The position numbers and the translations under genes were made by a program. A stretch of DNA of 64,000 bases, taken from contig NZ_SADB01000011.1 of the NCBI RefSeq assembly GCF_009669305.1, forward strand, positions 62,582-126,581, given 5' to 3'. The number at the start of each line of letters is the position of its first letter. Within the stretch, counting starts at the first letter, position 1. Shown in pieces: positions 36,545 through 45,536 of the stretch. The notes under the pieces were generated by a model. That model was not told the DNA's origin, ran no database searches, and worked only from the letters and a program-made list of their open reading frames with translations. This stretch comes from Ancylomarina sp. 16SWW S1-10-2. Lineage in GTDB: Bacteria > Bacteroidota > Bacteroidia > Bacteroidales > Marinifilaceae.

Positions 36545-37690
36545 TTAGAACTTTAATATCTGTTTCAAAGTTGTTTTTATGCGTTGCATATCATTTTCGG
36601 ACATATTACTTCCAGATGGAAAACATAAGCCCTTTTCAAATAGCATTTTTGAAACGCCAGTACTATAAAAAGGATATTTTGAGAATATGGGTTGTAAATG
36701 CATCGGTTTCCATAAAGGTCGAGATTCGATATTCTCTTTCTCTAAGGCCAATATAATATCGCTATTAGTAACACCTCCAGTTTCTTTTGGATTTACAATA
36801 ATTGAAGTCAACCAATAATTAGAATAATAATTCTTTGTAGGCTCATTGTGAAAGGTAATCCCTTCCTGTTCAGATAGCAAAGCCTTATACCAAGTATTTA
36901 CTTTTCTTCTCTGTTCAACTCTTTCATCTATAACTTCCATTTGTCCTCGTCCAATTCCTGCTACAATATTGCTCATGCGGTAATTATAACCTATTTCACT
37001 ATGTTGATAATGTGGTGCATCATCTCGAGATTGTGATGCTAAAAAACGAGATCTTTCTATTAGAGTTTCATCATCAGAAATTAAGGCTCCTCCTCCTGAG
37101 GTTGTTATTATCTTATTCCCATTAAAAGATAAAACACCTAATTTTCCCCATGTTCCCATTTTTTTATCGTTAAGCTTAGAACCGAGAGCTTCGGCAGCAT
37201 CTTCCACAATAGGAATAGAATAGAAGTCAGCAATTTTTTTTATCTCATTCATTTTAGCAGGCATTCCATATAAATGAACAGGAATAATAGCTTTGGGTTT
37301 TTTACCCTTTGAAATTCTATCATCTATTGCACGCCTAAGTGCTAATGGACTCATATTCCAAGTATCTTCTTCTGAATCGATCAAAATAGGTGTTGCTCCC
37401 AAATAGAGTATTGGGTTTACCGTTGCCGAAAAAGTAAAGCTTTGAGCAATCACCTCATCCCCAGCCTTAACACCTAATAAAATTAAGGCTAAATGAATTG
37501 AGGCAGTACCTGCAATTAACGCAGATGCTTGATTGAGATCTAGATATTTTGCTATTGATTTTTCAAATTCGCTTACATTTTTACCAAGGGGTGCAACCCA
37601 ATTTGTATCGTACGCCTCTTGCACATAGGTCATCTCATTACCTCCCATATGAGGGGGAGAAAGCCATATCTTATCTTGCATATTCAACAA
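36545..37690 (-). CDS. PglE-like DegT/DnrJ/EryC1 aminotransferase
   Basis: A 381-residue PLP-dependent aminotransferase. GTASIHLALILLGV near 61-74 binds the cofactor phosphate, VEDAAEALG at 162-170 has the Asp that pairs with the pyridine nitrogen, and SFNGNKIITTSGGGAL has Lys193 for the Schiff base. SFNGNK.ITTSGGG is characteristic of enzymes that aminate UDP-4-keto-6-deoxy-GlcNAc at C4. It lies between the dehydratase gene and a FemAB-like gene. With the formyltransferase at 39597 it gives a plausible route to an N-formylated amino sugar. Confidence 0.9.
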   Translation of the reverse strand: MLNMQDKIWLSPPHMGGNEMTYVQEAYDTNWVAPLGKNVSEFEKSIAKYLDLNQASALIAGTASIHLALILLGVKAGDEVIAQSFTFSATVNPILYLGATPILIDSEEDTWNMSPLALRRAIDDRISKGKKPKAIIPVHLYGMPAKMNEIKKIADFYSIPIVEDAAEALGSKLNDKKMGTWGKLGVLSFNGNKIITTSGGGALISDDETLIERSRFLASQSRDDAPHYQHSEIGYNYRMSNIVAGIGRGQMEVIDERVEQRRKVNTWYKALLSEQEGITFHNEPTKNYYSNYWLTSIIVNPKETGGVTNSDIILALEKENIESRPLWKPMHLQPIFSKYPFYSTGVSKMLFEKGLCFPSGSNMSENDMQRIKTTLKQILKF

Positions 37691-37764
37691 TTTTTAAAGT
37701 GATTGATAAGGTCTCACAACTAAAACAACATAAAACCTGTGTTTTATAGAGACATCCAGTTTAT

Positions 37765-38826
37765 TTAACTATTCATTCTATATAAAGGGAAAAAATCAGA
37801 ATCTCGATCCAAAACATCAGAATTCTCTAGTAATTCATTCTCCTTAAACTCAACCAACTGATTATACAACTCGGCATTATAAATCTTTTTACCCACATAG
37901 AAAGGAATAATACCTTCTGGAGCAAAAGATTTTTTATAAGAAAATAAACTATCTAACATCTTATATCCCCCTCCAATAACGTAATCTGTTTTATGCTCAT
38001 CTACGCCCCAATTGATAATGTTGTATTTAACAAAATCGTTAGGTCTATATTGAAAAGCATCCCGATCTGTCCCCGATAAGAATGAATAAATTTTTGTATC
38101 TGATATTAGAACCAAATCGGCTGAGATTACTTCCCCATTTTTTTCTGCAAAGAAATACACAAAATTTCCTTTAAGTTTTTCATGGATTCGTAAAAAGAAT
38201 TCTCGATTAAAATAATAAGTTGCTTGAGCTAACCTTCGATCCATTGTTCCATAATAAACCTTAAGGAAATCGTCAATTCTATCTCCATTAAAGTCTAATT
38301 TTAGACTGATATTATTAGAGGTCGCTTTTCTAACATTATTTCTAACTTTTGCCTTAAATTCTTTCCAAAGAAGCTCTTTCCCTTTTGTTAAATCACAAAC
38401 AATATTATCATTGTTATGAATAATATCACCATTATACTTATCACGACTTTCATTAAATAAATCGAAACGAATAAATTCACTAATGATATTTTTCGATACT
38501 GCCCACTCACTAAATTTAAGATAGAACGCTTCAATAATAGCATTGAAATCGCCATCACCAATTAAATAAAGACCACCATAACCATATGGAGAAATAATAT
38601 CGTTGCTTTGCTGAGCTAATGAAAAATCGGTAGATAAATCTCTCAAGCAAAATGGATAAAGTACTATTTTGTCATCGTGTTTAAAAACTGCACACATGGC
38701 ATCTGAATAATCATCATATAGGTTAAGATAATCGGGATGTGCAAATATTTCTTTTCCATTCCACTCTCTCCAAATATTCAACCATGTAAGATATTCACTC
38801 TCTATCTTAGTAGATAGTATTTTCAT
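37765..38826 (-). CDS. FemAB/CelD-like GNAT acyltransferase
   Basis: A 353-residue paralogue of the locus A protein at 1901-2971, and closer to it than to the one at 41212-42282. Shared blocks are NGKEIFAHPDYLNL.DDYS, DIISPYGYGGLYLIG.GDFN, NIVCDL.KG, VRNNVRKA, FQYRPNDFVKYNII and the final PEG..PFYVGKKIYN. The predicted role is acyl transfer to an amino or hydroxyl group of a sugar in the cytoplasm, but nothing in the sequence fixes the substrate. It sits between the PglE-like gene and an initiating transferase gene, which points to the first sugar. Confidence 0.75.
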   Translation of the reverse strand: MKILSTKIESEYLTWLNIWREWNGKEIFAHPDYLNLYDDYSDAMCAVFKHDDKIVLYPFCLRDLSTDFSLAQQSNDIISPYGYGGLYLIGDGDFNAIIEAFYLKFSEWAVSKNIISEFIRFDLFNESRDKYNGDIIHNNDNIVCDLTKGKELLWKEFKAKVRNNVRKATSNNISLKLDFNGDRIDDFLKVYYGTMDRRLAQATYYFNREFFLRIHEKLKGNFVYFFAEKNGEVISADLVLISDTKIYSFLSGTDRDAFQYRPNDFVKYNIINWGVDEHKTDYVIGGGYKMLDSLFSYKKSFAPEGIIPFYVGKKIYNAELYNQLVEFKENELLENSDVLDRDSDFFPLYRMNS

Positions 38827-38957
38827 AGTAATTGATTTTATGAAAAATTATATTTCTTATTATAACAAGTAAAAGGATCAATCCATTTTACAATAAACTC
38901 TTTAGAGGATTTTTGATTAAATACCATCAAAAATTAGTTATTGTAATCTTCTTATAT

Positions 38958-39566
38958 TCAAGTATCATTGCCAAACCATTCGGCCATTGTTTCTGATGCT
39001 TCAGGACTCTCGTCCTTGCCAGATAAAACATTGATAACTGTTTTAAAGAGGATTCTTACGTCAAGAAGGAAACTCTGATTTTCAACGTAATATAAATCCA
39101 ACTTGAACTTTTCATTCCAAGAAATAGCATCTCGCCCATTAACTTGAGCCCAACCAGTAATTCCAGGTTTTACATTATGTCTTCGAGCTTGATCAGCATT
39201 ATACAAAGGGAGATAACTCATAATCAATGGTCTTGGTCCTACTAAGCTAATGTCTCCTTTCAAAACATTGATTAACTGCGGTAATTCATCTAGTGATGTT
39301 TTTCGAATGATTCGACCTATTAATGTCAAACGATCTTCATCGGGTAACAATTTTCCATCAATATTCTTTTCATCAGTCATTGTCTTAAACTTATATATTT
39401 TAAAAGGTTTCCCTTTATATCCAGGCCGCATTTGTATAAAAACCGGATTCATTTTAGACCCAATCAATAGAATAAAATATGTACAAACTAATACTGGTGA
39501 GAATAGGATTAACAGAATTAATGCTAAAAAAAAATCTATCACAGGTTTTAAAAAATTCATATACAT
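38958..39566 (-). CDS. Initiating sugar-phosphate transferase (PglC type)
   Basis: A 202-residue monotopic transferase. A re-entrant helix covers about 8-33, IYKFKTMTDEKN lies at about 57-68, the catalytic Asp-Glu in TSLDELPQ near 92-93, GPRPL near 109-113 and PGITGWAQVNGRDAISW near 137-153. The tail KFKLDLYYVEN and GKDESPEASETMAEWFGNDT fit the PglC form that uses UDP-bacillosamine-like donors. The locus A fragment 3720-3926 has the same tail. It is one of two initiating transferases in locus B, on either side of the formyltransferase gene. Confidence 0.92.
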   Translation of the reverse strand: MYMNFLKPVIDFFLALILLILFSPVLVCTYFILLIGSKMNPVFIQMRPGYKGKPFKIYKFKTMTDEKNIDGKLLPDEDRLTLIGRIIRKTSLDELPQLINVLKGDISLVGPRPLIMSYLPLYNADQARRHNVKPGITGWAQVNGRDAISWNEKFKLDLYYVENQSFLLDVRILFKTVINVLSGKDESPEASETMAEWFGNDT

Positions 39567-39596
39567 ATTATTAATTTACATTCATCATTAAACATT

Positions 39597-40517
39597 TTAA
39601 ATAGAAAAGCAACTAGAAACTTCTATTGCACTATCTATAACAAACTGATTTACTGAATAATCTTGATTTATTCTTTTTACGACACCTATAATTCTTATAT
39701 CGTATGTTAGAGTACTCACTTCAATATATTTATTCGAAATAGATACTATCGTTCCAGGTTTATTTTGTGAATCACAATTTAAAATTTCAACTTCCAACAC
39801 TCTATAACAATTTCCTTTGTATTCCAAGCAAGCCCCAGGACTTGGATTTAAACCTCTTACTAATCTTGAAATTTTAAGTGCATCATATTCCCGCCATTTA
39901 ATAATTGTTTCATCGTATGTCGGATAAGAGTAATAACTACCCTTAGATCGTTTTTCAATAAATGGGAAGTATCCTTCTTCTTGGAAAAACTGGATTGTAT
40001 CTGCAAGCAATTTGGCACTCGTTAATGATACCTTACTAAAGAGAGTTTTTGAAGTGTCTGTTTCTGATATTAATATTTCTCTTTGTGCTATTATCTCACC
40101 ATCATCAAGCTTATCAGTTAAATAATGAATGGTTACTCCTGCCTTACTTTCACCATTAATAATACACCACTTAGAAGCATTAGGTCCTCTGTAATCTGGC
40201 AGTAATGAATCATGAATATTAACAGCAGCTATCTTCGCTAACTTTATAATCTTATGCGGAATTTTTAAATGAAATCCAGCAACAACAATTAAGTCAAAGT
40301 CTAACTGTTTAAAAGTATTTATAACATATTCACAATTAAGAGATTTAGCTTGAAACCATAATAAATTATGCTTTTGTGCTAATTCAATAACCGAATCACT
40401 TTGATATACAGAATCGTGCTTTGTAATCACAGCAATGACTTCAACAGTAGGTAATAAAAGTAACTCCTCCAAGGTTTTTATTCCTATTTCATAAATTCCA
40501 AAAAATAATATTTTCAT
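39597..40517 (-). CDS. Sugar N-formyltransferase
   Basis: A 306-residue enzyme of the methionyl-tRNA/ArnA formyltransferase fold. VNIHDSLLPDYRGPN at 99-113 gives catalytic Asn100 and His102, and LDDGEI at about 137-142 gives the catalytic Asp. A C-terminal OB-like domain (about 210-300, with VRGLNPSPGACLEYKG) closes it. In polysaccharide loci such enzymes use N10-formyltetrahydrofolate to formylate UDP- or dTDP-4-amino sugars. The neighbouring dehydratase and aminotransferase supply a 4-amino sugar, and an initiating transferase gene lies on each side. A true tRNA formyltransferase is unlikely because of context and divergence. Confidence 0.85.
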   Translation of the reverse strand: MKILFFGIYEIGIKTLEELLLLPTVEVIAVITKHDSVYQSDSVIELAQKHNLLWFQAKSLNCEYVINTFKQLDFDLIVVAGFHLKIPHKIIKLAKIAAVNIHDSLLPDYRGPNASKWCIINGESKAGVTIHYLTDKLDDGEIIAQREILISETDTSKTLFSKVSLTSAKLLADTIQFFQEEGYFPFIEKRSKGSYYSYPTYDETIIKWREYDALKISRLVRGLNPSPGACLEYKGNCYRVLEVEILNCDSQNKPGTIVSISNKYIEVSTLTYDIRIIGVVKRINQDYSVNQFVIDSAIEVSSCFSI

Positions 40518-40564
40518 AAAATTATTGAGTTTATTTCTATCAAGATTACTTGCTACTTTACCTC

Positions 40565-41197
40565 TTAACTATTACTAAAAACACTGTCTTTTCTTTCTTT
40601 ACTTAAGTCTTTAATATTTGCCATAGGATCGATATGCCCACTCTTAAAAGATAAAATGATAGCCACAGATTTTAATACAATCCAAATATCATTTTTAAAA
40701 GAAAGCGTCTTAACATACTCAACATCATAAGCCAACCTTTCATTCCAACCCAAAGTGTTTCGTCCATTAATTTGAGCTAATCCTGAAATTCCAGGTTTCA
40801 CATCGTGTCTTAATTGTTCCTCTTTTGTATAAAAAGGTAAATACTCTGGGATTAAAGGTCTTGGACCGATAAAACTCATCTCACCTTTTAGAATGTTTAC
40901 GAGCTGAGGAAGTTCATCTGCAGATGTTTTTCTTACAATTCTCCCTAGAAGTGTTAATCTTTGATGATCGGGTAATAAGCTTCCATCTTTATCCCTCTCA
41001 TCAGTCATGGTTTTGAATTTAATAATCTTGAATATTTCACCATGGAAACCTGGACGTTCTTGAATAAAAAAAGGCATACCCCTGTTTGTAATCCATAAAA
41101 AAATGGATATAACTAGTAGTATCGGAAAAAGAAACAGAAGTAAGACCAAGGAGAATATTCTATCCCCAAATGGCTTTAAATATTTTCTATACATCAA
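40565..41197 (-). CDS. Initiating sugar-phosphate transferase (PglC/WcaJ catalytic-domain type)
   Basis: A 210-residue monotopic transferase with a hydrophobic helix at about 13-35, IIKFKTMTDERD near 58-69, catalytic Asp-Glu in TSADELPQ near 93-94, GPRPLIPEYLPFYTKEEQ near 111-128 and PGISGLAQINGR near 138-149. The PEYLPFYTKEE stretch and GLAQ.NGRN match the locus A transferase at 4053-4673 better than the other locus B paralogue. It overlaps neither neighbour and is preceded by a FemAB-like gene. Two intact initiating transferases in one locus may give two alternative first sugars. Confidence 0.91.
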   Translation of the reverse strand: MMYRKYLKPFGDRIFSLVLLLFLFPILLVISIFLWITNRGMPFFIQERPGFHGEIFKIIKFKTMTDERDKDGSLLPDHQRLTLLGRIVRKTSADELPQLVNILKGEMSFIGPRPLIPEYLPFYTKEEQLRHDVKPGISGLAQINGRNTLGWNERLAYDVEYVKTLSFKNDIWIVLKSVAIILSFKSGHIDPMANIKDLSKERKDSVFSNS

Positions 41198-41211
41198 AAT
41201 AAATATGGTAT

Positions 41212-42282
41212 TTATATTAGCTCACTAATCATTCCTTTTCTATATAAAGGAAAAAAATTAGCATCATCTAAAATCTCGACTCCAGATGATACAACTAGTT
41301 TATCGTGAACATCGTGGTTATAAATTTTCTTTCCTACATAGTATGGTAAAATGCCAGTTGGAGAAAAATCCTTTTTAAAAGAGAATAACCCATCATTTTT
41401 GCCATAACCGCCACCGATCACATAATTCTTCTTCCCTTTACTTATGCCCCATTTTATTATCTCATTCTTAAGCAATTCATTGGGATGTAAATGAAAAGAA
41501 GCTTCATCAGAAGCGACTAAAAATGAATAAATATTTTCATCAGAAATTAAAATTAACTCAACAGAAACATCTATACCATTATGAGTTGCATAGAAATAAA
41601 TGAAATGGCCTTTTAATTTCTTATGAATCATTTCAAAAAATTCTTTCTTAAAATAATACTTATCAAGAGCATTTCTTCTTTTCATGGTACCATAGTACAA
41701 TTGTAAAAAAGAATCTAAACGCTCACCTTTAGAATCGAATTCAATAGAAACTTCAGCCTTCAATGCCTTTCTAGCATTCTGCCTTATTTTGGGTTTAAAT
41801 TCTTTCCATATTTGTTCCTCTCCTTTAGTCAAATCACAAACAATATTATCGCTATTATGGATTATTTCACCATGATAATCGTCGACACTTTTACTAAAAA
41901 GATTAAATCGAACAAACTCACTCACAATACCATAAGATGAAGCCCATTCTTTAAAATTTAAATGAAATTCTGTTTTCACTGTTACTGAATCACCTTCACC
42001 TATAACATATACATCGCCATAACCATATGGTGTAATAATATCGTAGAACTTCTTTTCATCGCTATCTTGATAAACGTCTAGTTCAATTTCTCTTATCGAA
42101 AAAGGAAATAAAACGGTAAGATTATTCTGAACCAATATAGCACACATCGCCTCTGAACAATCGCCATAAAGTGACAAATAATCAGGATGAGCATAAATTT
42201 CCTTTCCTTTCCAATTACTCCAAATAGATACCCATTCGTTATAATCATTTTTATTTTTAGCTTGTAGTATTTGCATATCCAA
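41212..42282 (-). CDS. FemAB/CelD-like GNAT acyltransferase
   Basis: A 356-residue protein, the most divergent of the three paralogues. It keeps GKEIYAHPDYLSLYGD.SEAMCA, DIITPYGYGDVYVIGEGD, NIVCDLTKG, KPKIRQNARKALK, HPNELLKNEIIKWG and PTGILPYYVGKKIYN. The third codon is also ATG and could be the start. No membrane segment is seen. It lies next to an initiating transferase gene, as the other two do, which suggests that these acyltransferases work with the first sugar or its carrier (inference). Confidence 0.73.
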   Translation of the reverse strand: MDMQILQAKNKNDYNEWVSIWSNWKGKEIYAHPDYLSLYGDCSEAMCAILVQNNLTVLFPFSIREIELDVYQDSDEKKFYDIITPYGYGDVYVIGEGDSVTVKTEFHLNFKEWASSYGIVSEFVRFNLFSKSVDDYHGEIIHNSDNIVCDLTKGEEQIWKEFKPKIRQNARKALKAEVSIEFDSKGERLDSFLQLYYGTMKRRNALDKYYFKKEFFEMIHKKLKGHFIYFYATHNGIDVSVELILISDENIYSFLVASDEASFHLHPNELLKNEIIKWGISKGKKNYVIGGGYGKNDGLFSFKKDFSPTGILPYYVGKKIYNHDVHDKLVVSSGVEILDDANFFPLYRKGMISELI

Positions 42283-42308
42283 TATTTTATCGAAATAGTA
42301 AACTGTAT

Positions 42309-43358
42309 TTATATTTTTAATAACTCTGCGTTAATCACTTGACTCATCCAGTACATATCCATTTCAGAATATCTAAAGTCTATGGGTAGTGTCAACATTC
42401 TTTTTGAGAAATCAACAACTTTATTATTAGCCTGTAGGTTTTCAATCTCCCAAAGTACAATTGGGTATATATTACGTTTAATTAATTCCTGACGAATCAA
42501 ATTACGTTTCGCATTATTCTCAAATAAAAGAACAAATGAAAAAGGCGTATGTGTTTCTTTACAATGCACAACTTTACATGTTCTAGTCTCAATCAACCTA
42601 AGTAATATCTCATAATTGTCTTTTTTCTTTTGATTGAGATAGGATGGTATTTGTCTAAGAATTTCCTCGGAAAAAGAAGAAAGTCTCGAAATCTCTTCAT
42701 TACCAATAACTGCTTCTGTCTCATTAAATAAATTCAAATAGTCACTTTTTGAAATAGATTTTTTTGAATCTAGATACAAACGTTTCATCATCATTGCTCT
42801 ATAACGATCATCTGACAATTTGGTGTGATTTTGATTAATAGTTGGCTTTTCAATATTTGAAATTTCATGTTTAGGAGACCATAACATACCTCCATCTGGA
42901 ATAGGTAGACTTTTTCTTAACGAAGCAATACACCAATCAGCATTACTATTTAAAGCCCACTCTGAAAACAAATCGTGCGTATGGTCTTCAATTACAGGTA
43001 CATTTAAGTTAGAATTATCTCTAGGACTTCTTAAACCAAAATAGTTCATCCTTAAAAGAACATCTCCCTTTATAAAATCGATGTTATCAATTATAGTCTC
43101 ATCATCTTCTAACGGTGAATCAGCGTAAAAAACAAGTTCTATTCCTGTTGTTCTTATTGCACCAATAACTTTATAACAGAAGTATTCTGGGACATATAAT
43201 CGTTTCCATTCACCAATTTTGATATGATGAATGATAAGAGCATTTATCGCATATCGCCCACATCCATAATACAATGCTTCGTCTGGGAAAGAAAGATATT
43301 GGGTAGCTGGTGGAAATTGACAGGTATGAAAAACCGATCCTATTTCTTTTATTTCCAT
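42309..43358 (-). CDS. Divergent DegT-like PLP-fold protein
   Basis: A 349-residue protein that keeps the main landmarks of fold-type I aminotransferases in unusual form. YGCGRYAINALI near 31-42 stands at the phosphate-binding position, PVIEDHTHDL at 121-130 carries Asp125 for the pyridine nitrogen, and SLRKSLPIPDGGML has Lys149 at the Schiff-base position. The C-terminal half has HTPFSFVLLFEN and PIVLWEIENLQANN and aligns poorly with standard DegT enzymes. It may aminate a keto sugar or have another PLP reaction. It is 27 bp upstream of the FemAB-like gene in the transcript. Confidence 0.65.
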   Translation of the reverse strand: MEIKEIGSVFHTCQFPPATQYLSFPDEALYYGCGRYAINALIIHHIKIGEWKRLYVPEYFCYKVIGAIRTTGIELVFYADSPLEDDETIIDNIDFIKGDVLLRMNYFGLRSPRDNSNLNVPVIEDHTHDLFSEWALNSNADWCIASLRKSLPIPDGGMLWSPKHEISNIEKPTINQNHTKLSDDRYRAMMMKRLYLDSKKSISKSDYLNLFNETEAVIGNEEISRLSSFSEEILRQIPSYLNQKKKDNYEILLRLIETRTCKVVHCKETHTPFSFVLLFENNAKRNLIRQELIKRNIYPIVLWEIENLQANNKVVDFSKRMLTLPIDFRYSEMDMYWMSQVINAELLKI

Positions 43359-43393
43359 AATAGATTTATAAAATATTAGATAACAATGTTGAT

Positions 43394-44539
43394 TTAAACT
43401 AAGCTTTTATAAAACTTCAACCATTCTTTTGATAGGTATGCTCCAGAAAAATTATCGTGAATATTAACTTCACCATTTTCACCTAATCTCTCTCGCAAAT
43501 CTATGTCATCAGTGATTTTCTTCATTTGAACAAATAATGAATTGCTATTCCCGACCTCATGCCTTAATCCAGTAACATCATTAATCATTGCATCCATTAA
43601 ACCATAGGTATCACTGCAAATAACAGGTATTCTTAAACAAGACGCTTCAAGCACACTTGTTCCAAAACCTTCTCTATAACTTGGTAAACAAAATACGTCG
43701 GCTGCTTGAAGAACTTTTTCTGGAGTAAGAGTAGGTCCAAAAAACGTGAAATTTTCGTTTTGTTTGATGTTTGGATATTCAGATAAAGAATCAATCATAT
43801 TCGCTTCATCCCAACCAATTATTAATAAATGGACACTATCATTCTCTTCACATAAGGTATTAAAAGCCTCAAATAGGTTTAATATCCCTTTGTCTACATT
43901 TAATCTTCCTAGAAAACTAAACACCACTTTATTCTTAAGATTTAGATCTCGCCTAAACTCATCTCTTATTGATTTTGATGGTGTAAACCTTGAAACATTA
44001 ACACCTGAGATTGAACCTTTACCTAATACGCTTGAATTTTGGGTCTTAATTACCTTGTGCTGAATCAAAAATTGTCTTTGAGATTCACCATCTACCAAAA
44101 TATGTGTATTAAGTTTCGCTATTAACTTATCAAAAGTGATCAACAAAAGCTTCATTAGGCCTTTATGAGTATGCCAAACCTGCCCCGTAAAAATATGTAC
44201 TCGATTCTCTATGTTAGCCAATCGTCCAGCCAAAGAATTTATTAAACCAGCTTTAGGAGTAACTGAATGTACAACCGAAAACATCTTTTGCTTAAAGTAT
44301 TTTCTTAACTCAAAAACACTTTTCAAATCGTAATACAAATTGATGTTACGACAAATTGGTATCGACTTACACTCGACTATAGCAAGCTGTTTAGCATCTA
44401 TCATTTCTTGATCGTCGAAATGACCAACCAAATAAACATCAACTTCTGAAGACAATATCAAAATATGATCTCGAAGAAATCCTCTAGCCGTTCCAAACTG
44501 TGAGACAACTATACAAATACGTTTCTTTTCTACTTGCAT
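43394..44539 (-). CDS. Family 4 glycosyltransferase
   Basis: A 381-residue GT-B enzyme paralogous to the locus A gene at 4704-5867. HSVTPKAGLINSLAG and RVHIFTGQVWHTHKG mark the acceptor domain, FLGRLNVDKGILNL the donor domain, and SYREGFGTSVLEASCL has a complete EX7E motif, unlike the locus A copy. This PglA/WbnH-like group often adds the second sugar to an undecaprenyl-linked bacillosamine-type residue, which fits the gene context here. Confidence 0.88.
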   Translation of the reverse strand: MQVEKKRICIVVSQFGTARGFLRDHILILSSEVDVYLVGHFDDQEMIDAKQLAIVECKSIPICRNINLYYDLKSVFELRKYFKQKMFSVVHSVTPKAGLINSLAGRLANIENRVHIFTGQVWHTHKGLMKLLLITFDKLIAKLNTHILVDGESQRQFLIQHKVIKTQNSSVLGKGSISGVNVSRFTPSKSIRDEFRRDLNLKNKVVFSFLGRLNVDKGILNLFEAFNTLCEENDSVHLLIIGWDEANMIDSLSEYPNIKQNENFTFFGPTLTPEKVLQAADVFCLPSYREGFGTSVLEASCLRIPVICSDTYGLMDAMINDVTGLRHEVGNSNSLFVQMKKITDDIDLRERLGENGEVNIHDNFSGAYLSKEWLKFYKSLV

Positions 44540-44549
44540 CCTATTTATA

Positions 44550-45536
44550 TTAAAGTTTCAGATTTCTTAAACGACAAAGGAAAAAGTAAGCGGGTTTGAT
44601 ATTTACTAATACTCTGAAAATATCTTTTGAAGTATTATTTGTCTTATAATGAATTGGGTAAAGCTGAATTTCATTCAACTTTTGTAAAATTTCTTTTTGA
44701 ATATTTAAACTTTGAGCTTCTCTAAATGATCGGTACAACAAACTCGTAGTTAAAAAACTCAATCTTTTATTGAGATTTAGAAATGCACAAGATTCCATCG
44801 ATACATTTTTATGAATATATTTTTTCATAATACCAATCACCTCAAGCATATCGTTCATCATTTTCAATTGCTTCTTGTACTCTGCTGAACGTGTTATGGA
44901 TCCTTCTGTTAAAACAAATTGACCAATTATATTAGGTATAGCTTGAACCCTCTTCGCACAAAATACGGCTCTGGTATTAAATTCTATATCCTCAATGTAT
45001 ACCCTCTCTAAAAACTTCAGATTATTATCTTCCAATAGACTTCTTTTATAAAGTTTATTACAAGCAGAATCCATATAAAGAATCTTTGAAAGATATTCCT
45101 CGCCTGTTAGAATATCACTTTCCATATTGATGGTCGAAGTATACTTTACCACTCCAGCAAGACTCACTCCCTGAGCTCCAAATTCGAGGATATCTAAGTT
45201 TCCATTTTCAGCTTTATTAAAAAGTTGATTCAAGCTTTTATCACAGATATAATCATCAGCATCAACAAAAAGAATATACTTCCCTTTAGAATTATCGATT
45301 CCTGTATTTCTAGCACCGCCTAAACCTTTATTCTTTTGCGTAACCACACGAACATTTTCATATCGTTTCTTGTAAGAATCCAATACAGATAAACTGTTAT
45401 CTGTAGAACCATCATTTACACAAACAATTTCGTACTCTAAAGAGTCAATATCTTGTTTACCAAGTAGACTCTCAAGGGGTGTCTGAACAAATTTTTCAGC
45501 ATTATAAACAGGAACAACTATGGAAATTTTAATCAT
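44550..45536 (-). CDS. Family 2 glycosyltransferase
   Basis: A 328-residue GT-A enzyme: ISIVVPVYNAEKFVQTPLESLL at the start, NDGSTDNS at about 40-47, FVDADDYI at about 90-97 and the acidic pair in YIEDIEFN near 178-185. Its start lies 8 bp inside the end of the upstream EpsG polymerase gene, so the two are translationally coupled. It builds the locus B repeat unit; the donor is unknown. Confidence 0.89.
   Translation of the reverse strand: MIKISIVVPVYNAEKFVQTPLESLLGKQDIDSLEYEIVCVNDGSTDNSLSVLDSYKKRYENVRVVTQKNKGLGGARNTGIDNSKGKYILFVDADDYICDKSLNQLFNKAENGNLDILEFGAQGVSLAGVVKYTSTINMESDILTGEEYLSKILYMDSACNKLYKRSLLEDNNLKFLERVYIEDIEFNTRAVFCAKRVQAIPNIIGQFVLTEGSITRSAEYKKQLKMMNDMLEVIGIMKKYIHKNVSMESCAFLNLNKRLSFLTTSLLYRSFREAQSLNIQKEILQKLNEIQLYPIHYKTNNTSKDIFRVLVNIKPAYFFLCRLRNLKL

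Noticed and set aside
39597..40517. Methionyl-tRNA formyltransferase
   Set aside because: The catalytic triad is shared, but the position among amino-sugar and initiating transferase genes and the divergent C-terminal domain favour a sugar formyltransferase.
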